A stretch of 64,000 bases of DNA from Pycnopodia helianthoides (Eukaryota > Echinodermata > Asteroidea > Forcipulatida > Asteriidae), in the NCBI GenBank assembly GCA_032158295.1, contig CM063258.1:3120001-3184000 (forward strand). The letters are read 5' to 3'. The position numbers and the translations under genes were made by a program. How positions within the stretch are numbered: the stretch's first letter is position 1; each line of letters opens with the position of its first letter. The notes below the pieces were generated by a model. It was not told where the DNA came from and searched no databases. It was given only the letters and a program-made list of their open reading frames with translations. Below, piece by piece: positions 56,313 through 64,000 of this stretch.

Positions 56313-56685
56313 TTAAAGGGAGGGTTATATACCTTTGGTAAGTACTCCAGAAATGAAGGACCATGAAAACTTACTTGGTAAGAAGCTGCAGCTGTTTGAT
56401 AGTGTATAACATTTTGGGAAACAGTTCCTTTTGAAGGAATGCAGTTTTAAAGAGAGGGATTCAAAAACATTTCAATCTAAGAAGCATTTCTGCATGAAAT
56501 GTTTCTCAGATTGTGCATTCAAATTCTTGCGTGGAAAAAATGCTCAAGATTTTCGGCAATATCTCAAAAACGCTACCACCTTATGAAATGAACTTTGCAT
56601 CTATAGGTTAGTTTCTATATCTGCATTTATATAGGATTAAAACAATCGAATGGTTCCAAAAACCAAAGGTGTACTTTGCCTTTAA
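56313..56685 (+). mobile_element. TTAA MITE, family D (complete)
   Basis: TTAA-AGGGAGGGTTATATACC at the left; GTACTTTGCCT-TTAA at the right. Inverted copies at 28,563 and 63,634. Confidence 0.8.
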
Positions 56686-57174
56686 GAGAAGCAGTGCACT
56701 GTGCAGTTATGTTGGCCATCTGGGAAAATTTTCAAAAAGCTGTTAATCTGAAAGCTCATAAACGGACAAGTTGTGGTTCCAAATATCCAGACAGCGTTCT
56801 CCCAACATTGGTCCGCCCACCAGTGAAAAGCCCCTGAGGACCAGTCCAAACTCTCTCCAAGTGGTCCGGCTGGCTATAAGTTCAGTGTGTGAAACGCATC
56901 CATATTCATTTGAAATAGACTATTGGAAAAAGCTGACGGATTTGTGAGATGACAAGCTAACTGGTCCTGCTGGGCTAGTTACTGAAAAAAGTTAAGGGGC
57001 AAACTCTGCCAGAGTCTACATTTCCACCTGGATTGCTTCCATTCGGGAGATAACCAATTGCCAATTATGATCTTGCAATACATTTTTGTAAAAAAAATAA
57101 GCATCAAGAAAATAGATGTAATAATTGCAACAGGAATGAAGAATAATATTTTGGTTTGGGTTTTACCCCAACAC
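56686..57174. other. spacer with a TTAA-element fragment
   Basis: AGCAGTGCACTGTGCAG and AGCTGTTAATCTGAAAGCTCATAA (56,692-56,762) repeat, in complement, sequence at 63,550-63,630. It is a fragment of another TTAA-flanked family. Confidence 0.45.
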
Positions 57175-57433
57175 CAATGTGTGATAAGCACTGTATAATC
57201 GGAATGCCGGGGGAGGTGGGTTCGAATCCCACCCGAGAAGTATGCCTCTGAGTTTGTTTTTCTCACAGGACTCGGGGAAAGCACCGAGTTTAAATATTGT
57301 TATTCTTCGGCATTATTTGTAATTCTGTAAAACTTGTAATGTATTTTTAATGTTTTGAGCATGACAAGCATATTTCCATTTTATGGACAAATAAAATTGA
57401 ATTGAATTGAATTGAATTGAATTGAATTGAATT
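57175..57433 (+). mobile_element. SINE with tRNA-like head and (ATTGA)n tail
   Basis: GGTTCGAATCC at 57,220-57,230 is a canonical B box with pairing GTGGG/CCCAC arms. The body (CTCACAGGACTCGGGG) matches a fragment at 41,042. The 3' end AAATAAAATTGAATTGA leads into a pentamer tail to 57,433, as in LINE-mobilised SINEs. Confidence 0.75.
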
Positions 57434-57540
57434 TAGAGTGCTCATCACACAACAGTGTAGGGTAAAAAAAAAATAGTCTAATAAGAAAACAGAAAAGGTA
57501 ATTGTAACCCATGCTCCTGGTCTGAAATCTGAGTACAGTA

Positions 57541-57827
57541 CATAGAGTTATATATAAGAACTAGAGGGCGCACTGGCAATACTGCGTGCACAAATGCGCC
57601 GGGACCGCAAGGAGACACTAGCGCCATTTTTAGAGGGCAAAATTGAGTACGAAGTACACGATGTGCGCGTATGGTAAATGCACGCATCACGCGCTCGGTG
57701 TTCATGTTGTTGTTTTGCGTACAGTAAAGTAGTGGTAGTACACTTGAAACATTATGGCCGCACCACCCGCGCGACGAGTCACGTAACTTGGCTAGTGCGT
57801 CCTCTAGTTCTTATATATAACTCTATG
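57541..57827. mobile_element. MITE with CATAGAGTTATATATAAG ends and an 8-bp target duplication
   Basis: CATAGAGTTATATATAAGAA at the left is mirrored exactly at the right, with pairing continuing through CTAGAGG. GTACAGTA at 57,533-57,540 is repeated at 57,828-57,835. An 8-bp duplication is characteristic of hAT and P-type elements. The interior is CpG-rich. Confidence 0.85.
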
Positions 57828-58179
57828 GTACAGTATGAAGTAATGCAACTGAGTCAGTTTGTAAACATTTATTTGGAGAAGACTAAGAAATGTGGCAAAA
57901 CAAACACATGATGAGTCTGGCACACACAACACTCCTGTAACTACCTTACACTGCTTTCACACGCCATTGAAATGGTGCCGTGAAATTTTGATTTGTTAGT
58001 TTGATTGATGGTTTGAGGAGGGTGTTATGGTGTCTACACGCAGACAGCGTTGACACGCAATGAGCATTTCCACACCTCCAAAACAAACCTTGTTAACGAT
58101 AAACAGGGTACATTACTCTCTTAAAAATATTTTGCTTGCAATGAAATTGTCACTGGCTAGGCTCAGGAGGTAATGATAA
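57828..58179. other. unannotated spacer
   Basis: No feature beyond the flanking target duplication. Confidence 0.35.
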
Positions 58180-58400
58180 TAGTGGCTTCTTATATAGCGC
58201 TCATATCCGTCACTCAGTGACGCTCAAGGCGCTTCAACATTCAGTATTTTTCCTGCAAGGTATTGTGGAGCTACGTTTTTGAAGTATTAGACCTATTCCT
58301 TTACATAGCACCATGTAATGGTTTACAAGGTGCTGTGGCGCAATATGCTGCCAATCAAACCAGGAACACCTGGGCGAACATCCTCTTCCCAAAACAATAT
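58180..58400 (+). repeat. TATAGCGC-type element, GTATTGTGGAGC subtype
   Basis: TTATATAGCGCTCATATCCG, a GGCGCTTC partner, then a block almost identical to 12,700-12,860. The two copies differ by a few small deletions. Confidence 0.7.
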
Positions 58401-58454
58401 TGGACTATTTAGCTAGGTTTTGTTTTTGTTTTTTGGTACATCCAGCTTTATTAC

Positions 58455-58650
58455 ATAATAATGATGATAATGAATAAGACCTATATAGCGCCTTACATCT
58501 AAAGCATAAACGCCAAAGCGCTTAACAAGGAAGGACATACCGACGTAATAAACAAATTTAAAAAGTAATAAATGCACAAGCACTACATTAAAAAATATAT
58601 TTAAAAAGTTATCCCAAAGCAAATACAGGATAAAACACAACACCAAAAAG
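58455..58650 (+). repeat. TATAGCGCC-type element
   Basis: AATAATGATGATAATG, CCTATATAGCGCCTTAC and CCAAAGCGCTTAAC. It follows the preceding element closely. Confidence 0.6.
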
Positions 58651-58871
58651 TTTGTAAAAGGAACTAGAGCCCAGGTCATCAAAAAAAAAAAACATTTTTT
58701 TAATATATTATCATGTAATAGCAAATTCTGAATTTAAGACAAAAGCCCAACAACATGCCCAACCCTATCCATGACAAATGGACATCCTTGCATTGTAACT
58801 GTTTATACACACGTACAATGTTTGCACCACTTAAGTATTTTACAATATTTTTTTTATTTATTTATTCATGG

Positions 58872-58877
58872 TTTATT
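58872..58877 (-). terminator. poly(A) signal AATAAA
   Basis: AATAAA on the minus strand about 157 bases after the stop codon at 59,034. A run of ATAAAT repeats beside it could belong to a retroposon tail, which makes this signal less certain than the one at 55,984. Confidence 0.35.
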
Positions 58878-59033
58878 AAAATTTGAACTTGCTGCCAGAG
58901 GCAAATTTGTTACGAATTGTACATCATGATTTTACAATGGCGAGCTCAGATGCGATCTCATTGTGATGACCTGTTTCTCTGGCAACTATTTTGAATGAAT
59001 GTACTCTCTTTGAAACAACGTCGTACGGCCCCT

Positions 59034-59185
59034 TTAAAACTTGCGGTGCATTTGCCCAAACCTCTCCCGGGAGTCCGCATCGATATTAAAATACCAGGTA
59101 TCAGTCTTGGTGATCTCCATTGAGCTTGACAGAATTGTTTGTCCAGAGCAGAGAACATCGCGGCGATCGCAGATGTTTATTATTT
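59034..59185 (-). CDS. candidate last exon of an unidentified gene
   Basis: A minus-strand frame reads IINICDRRDVLCSGQTILSS, MEITKTDTWYFNIDADSRER and FGQMHRKF then TAA. Third codon positions are strongly G/C while the flanks are AT-rich, as expected for coding sequence. The acceptor (CTCAATGTTAG at 59,186) is only fair. A plus-strand frame overlaps it and is taken to be a shadow. Not recognised; no domain visible. Confidence 0.42.
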
Positions 59186-59900
59186 CTAACATTGAGCGAA
59201 ATATTTCTCATATGCATACATTACGGTATAATCAGACAGTCTGTACTTGCCTCGGACAGAAGATGATGATTGGAGAGTTTTTAGAAAAAATATTGATGAT
59301 TTGAAATGTGGATACATATTACATTTACACATTGTGAAGGTGCCAACAACATGTGCAGGGGTTTATAAAAATGTACACTTTGAAAGAGCGATACATCATC
59401 GATTTGTACAACATGTGTTAAAGACAGTTTTCAAGGCTTCAAGAAAGATCGATGTGTTTACCGAACATTTTAGCCACAGTATAAATGTTTGTTCCAGCTC
59501 TGGTTCTAACTTCGGTTCCTGTTCCTGTTTTGGTCTCTAGCTGAGGTTTGGTTCTATTTTGTGAAACCCAATACTGAAAGCATTACTTTAAATATGTTTT
59601 TTATTAGACAATAAAACTTGAGAAATAGCAGATTATAGAAAGTGTGCCCTCCCCCCTTTTTTTGTTGCCTTGTTTTAACATCAATAATGGAAACTTGCCT
59701 TGTTGGCTGAGTGACTTTTTTTCACAAACTTGGCAACCAGTTGACCCATGGGAATAAATATAGAATGGGATGGGGGTTGCCAAAATGTCAGGTTTTTTTT
59801 CTTCTGCGAAATGGTTTGGCTTCTTAACGTGATAATAGCCCATAAATAATAAGTAGTTGATTGCTTTAGGCTGTTTCGGAACTACGGCATTGGCTTGGGC
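59186..59900. other. unannotated stretch
   Basis: A plus frame (59,247-59,540) has no splice support. AATAAA on the plus strand near 59,611 has no gene to serve. GTTCC-TGTTCC repeats lie near 59,515. Confidence 0.3.
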
Positions 59901-60094
59901 TCATGTCAGGTTTTTTTGAAAGCATGAGATTTTATTATGAGACTTCAAACAGACAGATACAGGCTAAACTAGAACCGAGGCTGAAGCTGTATGTTCGGAA
60001 AAGGGTTGGTGGTGACTGCGTCATTGCCCTTGGATTGTTGTGTGCCCCTCAAAAGTGCTCCAGTTGTAATTCACATTTTCCTCATATACTGTAG

Positions 60095-60206
60095 AGAGGT
60101 GCCATTTGAGGAGAAACTGCTGTGTCTTTCCAAGAACTTAGTAGCAGGCCATAGAAAAGCTGCTAAGTATAATGGTGGACTGGATTTTTATTCTATGGGG
60201 TTATGA
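60095..60206 (+). CDS. weak candidate last exon, or frameshifted coding relic
   Basis: After TACTGTAG at 60,094 a plus frame reads EVPFEEKLLCLSKNLVAGHR, KAAKYNGGLDFYSMGL and TGA. Just upstream in another plus frame (59,939-60,093) is a second protein-like stretch with LYVRKRVGGDCVIALGLLC and CSSC. The two could be one coding relic with a frameshift, or two unrelated chance frames. Confidence 0.22.
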
Positions 60207-60250
60207 CCACTCCTAACTTTTCTCTAAACAAAACAAAATTGTTCCAGCCT

Positions 60251-60395
60251 CAGGCCTAGAATTTCGCCACAGCACCACAGCAATTGCTGTGGGTGCCCTT
60301 AAAAACCTTCATTACAAACTCAAATTTTTCTCATTGGGTGCCCTTCATTTTGGGGAAATTGCCGTGCCCTTTTGAACACGAAGTTCGAGGGCCTG
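60251..60395 (-). mobile_element. MITE with AGGCCTCGAATTTCG ends (copy 2 of 2)
   Basis: CAGGCCTAGAATTTCGCC at the left and GAAGTTCGAGGGCCTG at the right, with CAGCAATTGCTGTGG inside. Relative to 42,504 the interior is inverted. Confidence 0.7.
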
Positions 60396-60600
60396 CACCC
60401 TCAAAGTATCGAAGAGCCACCGGCGTTCACCTCACTAATGAGAAGTCTCATCAGTCAGGTGGAAAAATATCAAATTCATAGTTCATGCCCCGCTGAAAGG
60501 CAAGACATGTGCAATTGTGAGATTTACAACATGGGAAAAAACATCTACTGGGTACATTTCTTGCCTCATTTGTACAGCAGTGAAAGATTTATGCTGCAAT

Positions 60601-60830
60601 ACATTACGGCCATTCCGTTTTGTGAAGGTTCACAGAAGCTTTTAAGATGCACACACAATGTTGATATTATCGGAAGGGTTTTTATCCCTAATGGTGGAAT
60701 TTATTTTTGGGGGGATACATTACGGCCATTCCGTTTTGTGATGGTTCACAGAAGCTTTTAAGATGCACACACAATGTAGATATTATCGGAAGGGTTTTTA
60801 TCCCTAATGGTGGAATTTATTTTTGGAGAA
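60601..60830 (+). repeat. tandem duplication, 2 x 115 bp
   Basis: ACATTACGGCCATTCCGTTT begins each unit (60,601 and 60,717) and GGTGGAATTTATTTTTGG ends each. The units differ at only a few bases. The open frame from 60,372 runs through it. Confidence 0.95.
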
Positions 60831-60886
60831 AAAAATCAAAATACCTGAAAATTCTCGAGTGGATTAAATAAATCTAGAATGACAGT

Positions 60887-61232
60887 TTAAAGGGTGAGTA
60901 CAACATTGGTAAGATTTAAAATATATAAATGTTCACAGATTTGCACAAAACTTACATGGTATAAAGATGGTCATGTAGAAAACTTCCCTTGAAACAGTTT
61001 TGCTTGAAATGCTATAGTTTTTAGGAATGAGTAAAACAATTAGTCTTTATTGCCCGTGTCCAAAACACGATGTTTGAAAACGGTGAAAACATACCATGGA
61101 GTTCTTCACTATTTTCTCCGAGGCCCGATTGACGTTAACATTTCACAGGTTTGTTATTTCATGTATATGCTGGGTCACATAAATTAAGAATACTAGTCTT
61201 TGAAATTTACCAATGTTATACATGTGCTTTAA
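60887..61232 (+). mobile_element. TTAA MITE, family E (complete)
   Basis: TTAA-AGGGTGAGTACAACATTGG at the left; AATGTTATACATGTGCT-TTAA at the right. The interior has TCACTATTTTCTCCGAGGCC and TTTCACAGGTTTG. Confidence 0.7.
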
Positions 61233-61349
61233 AAGGGTAATATGGTAGACCAATTTGGCTTTCAGATGAGCATTTATTCCAATCGTCTAACTTCTAGAAA
61301 GTATGATGTTATGTTTTGTCCTTAAACTCAAAGGGTATCACGTAAGTTT

Positions 61350-61385
61350 GGTCCACACACGCCCTCGCACGGTCAAAAATATGGT
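61350..61385 (+). repeat. isolated end of the 4,141 foldback element
   Basis: GCCCTCGCACGGTCAAAAAT at 61,362 matches the outer part of the arm at 4,634-4,653. Nothing more of the element follows. Confidence 0.5.
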
Positions 61386-61472
61386 CAAAAATACTACAAA
61401 TTGAGCATGAAGATTAAAAAGCATTTATAGTGACTCTTTTATTCTAGTGAAATGTGCCCTATTGGCCAGCAT

Positions 61473-61610
61473 CAGGCCTGGAATTACATGGAGGCAATGG
61501 CCTCTGTTGCCCCTGTCTTGGCCTTGGTGCCCCATCAAAAGTTTTCCAATGGAAGTGCCCTGTGCAAAATGAAAATGGCCTTGCCCTCTCAAAGATGAAA
61601 TTCCAGGCCT
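61473..61610 (+). mobile_element. MITE with AGGCCTGGAATT ends (copy 3 of 3)
   Basis: CAGGCCTGGAATTACATG and AAATTCCAGGCCT. Closest to copy 2 (26,776), with a short internal deletion. Confidence 0.8.
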
Positions 61611-61954
61611 ATGTTCCTGTGTGTATGTAGAGAACAGTATATCCATCAGACACACCCTACCGATCTAGATTTACTCTCTTAGACAGCTGGGTTGGGCTGG
61701 CCCAGGCCTGTTTTGATAATGATATCAACCGTGCACATCTTCTCCAGTACCCTAGTGGTCAAGACAGTTCAGACATTATTTACATAGTTTTAACCACATG
61801 CTTGGCATCAATCCGTGCGGTGCATAGCCCACCGACAAGTACAGGAATGTGTTGTGACAGCTTGCTGTCTGGGATGTTTTCCAAATATTGCCAAGGGGGA
61901 GATCATGTTATAAAGGTGATGTAACAACAGACATATTAAATCATTTTTAAAGGG

Positions 61955-62450
61955 ATGAGGCGAGTGTTCCAGAGCACCAGTAGTTATAGAAAATGGGTTC
62001 GAATCCTGGTCTTATCGGCTTGTCTTGCCAAATGCAGTACTTTCAAAAGTGTAGACAAAAAGCAAAGCATACATGTACATTTTAGATCATGTTTTACCTA
62101 GTTAAAGGAACAGCGGATTGTTCAAATCAACTGAAAGAAAACAGCAACTACGGCCAAGAAGTCCGTTGTGGGTTCGAATCCTGTTCTTGCCAATCTTGGC
62201 TTGTCTAATGCAGTACTTGTAAAGTGCAGCCAAAGGCAAGTGGTAGTTCATGTTCTATAGATGAAGTAACAATTGCGGCAGTTTCAATAAACTGACAGAG
62301 AAAAGTTGAATGTGGTCTAGCAGTCCAGTGGTACTGTTCAAGATCTGTTGTAACAAGCGTAAGGGTTCGAATCCCACCCAGGCCGGTTTGTGTCGCCTAT
62401 GTCTTTGGGCATGACATTGCTCTGTTTTTCTGCTTGGGGGCTGTAACAAC
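61955..62450 (+). repeat. tandem cluster of three tRNA-like units
   Basis: GGTTCGAATCC B boxes stand at 61,996, 62,171 and 62,364. Sequence around units 1 and 2 (CTTGTCT, AATGCAGTACTT, AAGTG) and units 2 and 3 (GTCC, TCAA, AACTGA) is shared, so these are repeated units of about 175-190 bases, not three separate insertions. No unit folds as a full tRNA by eye. Confidence 0.6.
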
Positions 62451-63325
62451 CTGAATATAGATCATAGATACACCGAAGTTTGAATTCTCATTGTTAATGA
62501 GTGAATAATACCAAATGTAATCAACTAGCGGAAGTTTGAGTTCTAATTGTGAATTGATTTTTTTTTAGAAAGTCTCTTGGCCCGGACTCCAATCAAATAT
62601 TCATAGACGCTGCAAATATCATAGACGCTGCTCTTAATAAATAAATTCCAGAACCATCGCTTAGGGTATAATGGTCTTGTGAACCAGAGGCTCAACCTTG
62701 TACTTGTACTTGACTAATTATTTCATCCCATGGGCGGCGTAATTCTACTTGTAGTTTTTTTTTTCCTGCACCTGCATACACCAGCATTGATTGACATTTT
62801 ATTGAAATCTCTCGCCTGGAGGTGCATTCGGAGCGTTGGTATCACGTTACATCATCTAGAATTCTGTGGTGACAAAAATTACCGGTTGCAAGCTCCAGTG
62901 CCTCTTCTTGTGCATTGAGGAGGGGCTCTGTGCCATGAATGCTAGAGCTATACCTTTTGTTGTACTGCGTGTGGTAACTCTCGGCATTTCATCTGTTTTC
63001 AGTCTGCATTTATGGGGGCCCCGACTTTGCAATTCCTTTGAGTTTTTTATGAGATGCTAAAGTGAAATACTTGTAACCCTGTATGTAAGCTTCACATTTC
63101 CTTGTTTATTTCTCTGTTTGTGTTGATGCTTGTGTGTGAGTGTGAGTGTGAACACTAAAATGGTTTGTGGATTTTGTTTCATTGAGTGTGACAATGGTAT
63201 AGCGCCCTCATCTGTTTAGAATTATCCAGTCAAAATCTTTCTGTGTAATGCATTGTCATAGGGCAACTTCTTTAAAGTAGCTACAAACACAAAATATGCC
63301 AAGAAGCACGAATGTGCTTAGCAGC
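62451..63325. other. unannotated stretch
   Basis: A (TG)n-like run lies at 63,119-63,150. The small plus frames at 62,730 and 62,866 are unsupported. Confidence 0.35.
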
Positions 63326-63328
63326 AAC

Positions 63329-63440
63329 AAGGCCCACTTTCATGTAGCTGCAAAAAAATTTTGCTGAGCAGAAATTAGTCGGGAACTACAATGTAGTCAC
63401 AAACAAAATAACATTGGTATTTTTGGCTCGTAACCCATTT
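63329..63440 (+). mobile_element. left part of a GGCCCA-TTTCAT MITE
   Basis: GGCCCACTTTCATGTAGCTGC and TTTTGCTGAGCAGAAATT resemble 7,649-7,829. The other end may be the CTAAGCAG sequence at the window edge, with later insertions between. Confidence 0.4.
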
Positions 63441-63446
63441 CTCTTA

Positions 63447-63633
63447 AAGGCACTCTGGGTTTATGGAATCGTTCGATTGTTTTAAATTTCAGTTCAAATG
63501 GTGGTAGCGTTGTTGAGATATCGCTGAAATTCTGGAGTGGAACCACAACTTGTCAGTTTATGAGCTTTCAGATTAACAGCTTTTTGAAAATGTTCACAGA
63601 CGGTCAACATAATTGCACAGTGCACTGCTTTTT
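63447..63633 (-). mobile_element. TTAA-element fragment
   Basis: Left end TTAA-AGGCACTCTGGG; the interior from 63,550 repeats 56,692-56,790 in complement. It abuts the next element at a TTAA. Confidence 0.5.
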
Positions 63634-63968
63634 TTAAAGGCAAAGTACGTTTTGGGAACCATTCGATTGTCTTAATCCTATATAAATGTTGATATAAATA
63701 TACATTGAAACTAACCTAGATGCAAAATTCATTTCATATTAAGTGGTAGTGTTTTTGATCGCCAAAAATCTTGAGCAATTCCAAATAATCCTTAGTTGGA
63801 ATGTGCACAATCTGAAAAACGTTTCATGCAGAAATGTTTCTCAGATTGAAACTTTTTGAATCCCTCTCTCTGAAGCCACATTCCTTAGAAGGGAATTGCT
63901 TCTTACCAAGAAAGTTTTTATGGTCATTAATTGTTGGAGTCATTACCAAAGGTATACCCTCCCTGTAA
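63634..63968 (-). mobile_element. TTAA MITE, family D
   Basis: TTAA-AGGCAAAGTACG at the left; GGTATACCCTCCCT at the right followed by GTAA where TTAA is expected. Inverted relative to 56,313. Confidence 0.75.
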
Positions 63969-64000
63969 GCAAACATTTACTGTGCTAAGCAGTTAGCAGT

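Overview
This is an AT-rich, intron-bearing metazoan nuclear sequence that is dominated by short non-autonomous transposons. The repeat landscape (many small TTAA-flanked elements, tRNA-headed SINEs, and dispersed elements that begin with TATAGCGCC) together with a complete ACBD6-type gene point to a marine invertebrate deuterostome. A sea star or another echinoderm is my best guess, but that is inferred from familiarity with such repeats and not from a database hit. There are no prokaryotic features, rRNA genes, CRISPR arrays or viral genes that I can see.

The one gene I can name is on the minus strand at 5,908-9,206. It is a six-exon, apparently intact homologue of ACBD6 (acyl-CoA-binding domain plus ankyrin repeats), rebuilt by joining GT-AG exons; all phases close and the product is 244 residues. 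A CpG-rich stretch at about 10.2-10.57 kb, ending in a consensus splice donor on the plus strand, may be a divergent promoter with a non-coding first exon of a rightward gene.

The rest (10.6-64 kb) holds no gene I can identify, but several minus-strand stretches look like real exons because an open frame, a splice signal and a stop (in two cases also a poly(A) signal) coincide: 15,637-15,766 with 17,398-17,562 (a small gene), 18,332-18,538 plus a duplicated exon pair in 18,641-21,105 (possible alternative last exons), 53,864-54,039, 56,095-56,299 and 59,034-59,185. Plus-strand candidates lie at 31,153-31,224, 45,036-45,151, 53,772-53,913 and 60,095-60,206. These are hypotheses; none was matched to a family.

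Repeats by region: 0-5 kb has TATAGCGCC elements, a tRNA SINE, a TTAA MITE, a 0.5 kb foldback element and a 22-bp tandem array; 11-15 kb has several TTAA MITEs including an inverted composite; 18.6-21.1 kb is a 1.24 kb tandem duplication; 24-29 kb has MITEs of four kinds; 33-34 kb has a possible 1 kb inverted-end element; 37.9 kb has a MITE with a perfect 11-bp target duplication; 38.8-39.3 kb and 43.9-44.8 kb are minisatellites; 42-48 kb mixes Harbinger-like MITEs, TATAGCGCC elements and a LINE relic; 54.7-55.4 kb repeats a GAACTGACAC-like motif; 57 kb has a SINE and a hAT-like MITE; 60-64 kb has more TTAA MITEs and a tandem cluster of tRNA-like units.

The strongest system-level observation is that at least six TTAA-flanked MITE families, with different ends, share one internal core and one TTAA-AGG...CCT-TTAA boundary rule, which suggests one transposase has mobilised a whole radiating family.
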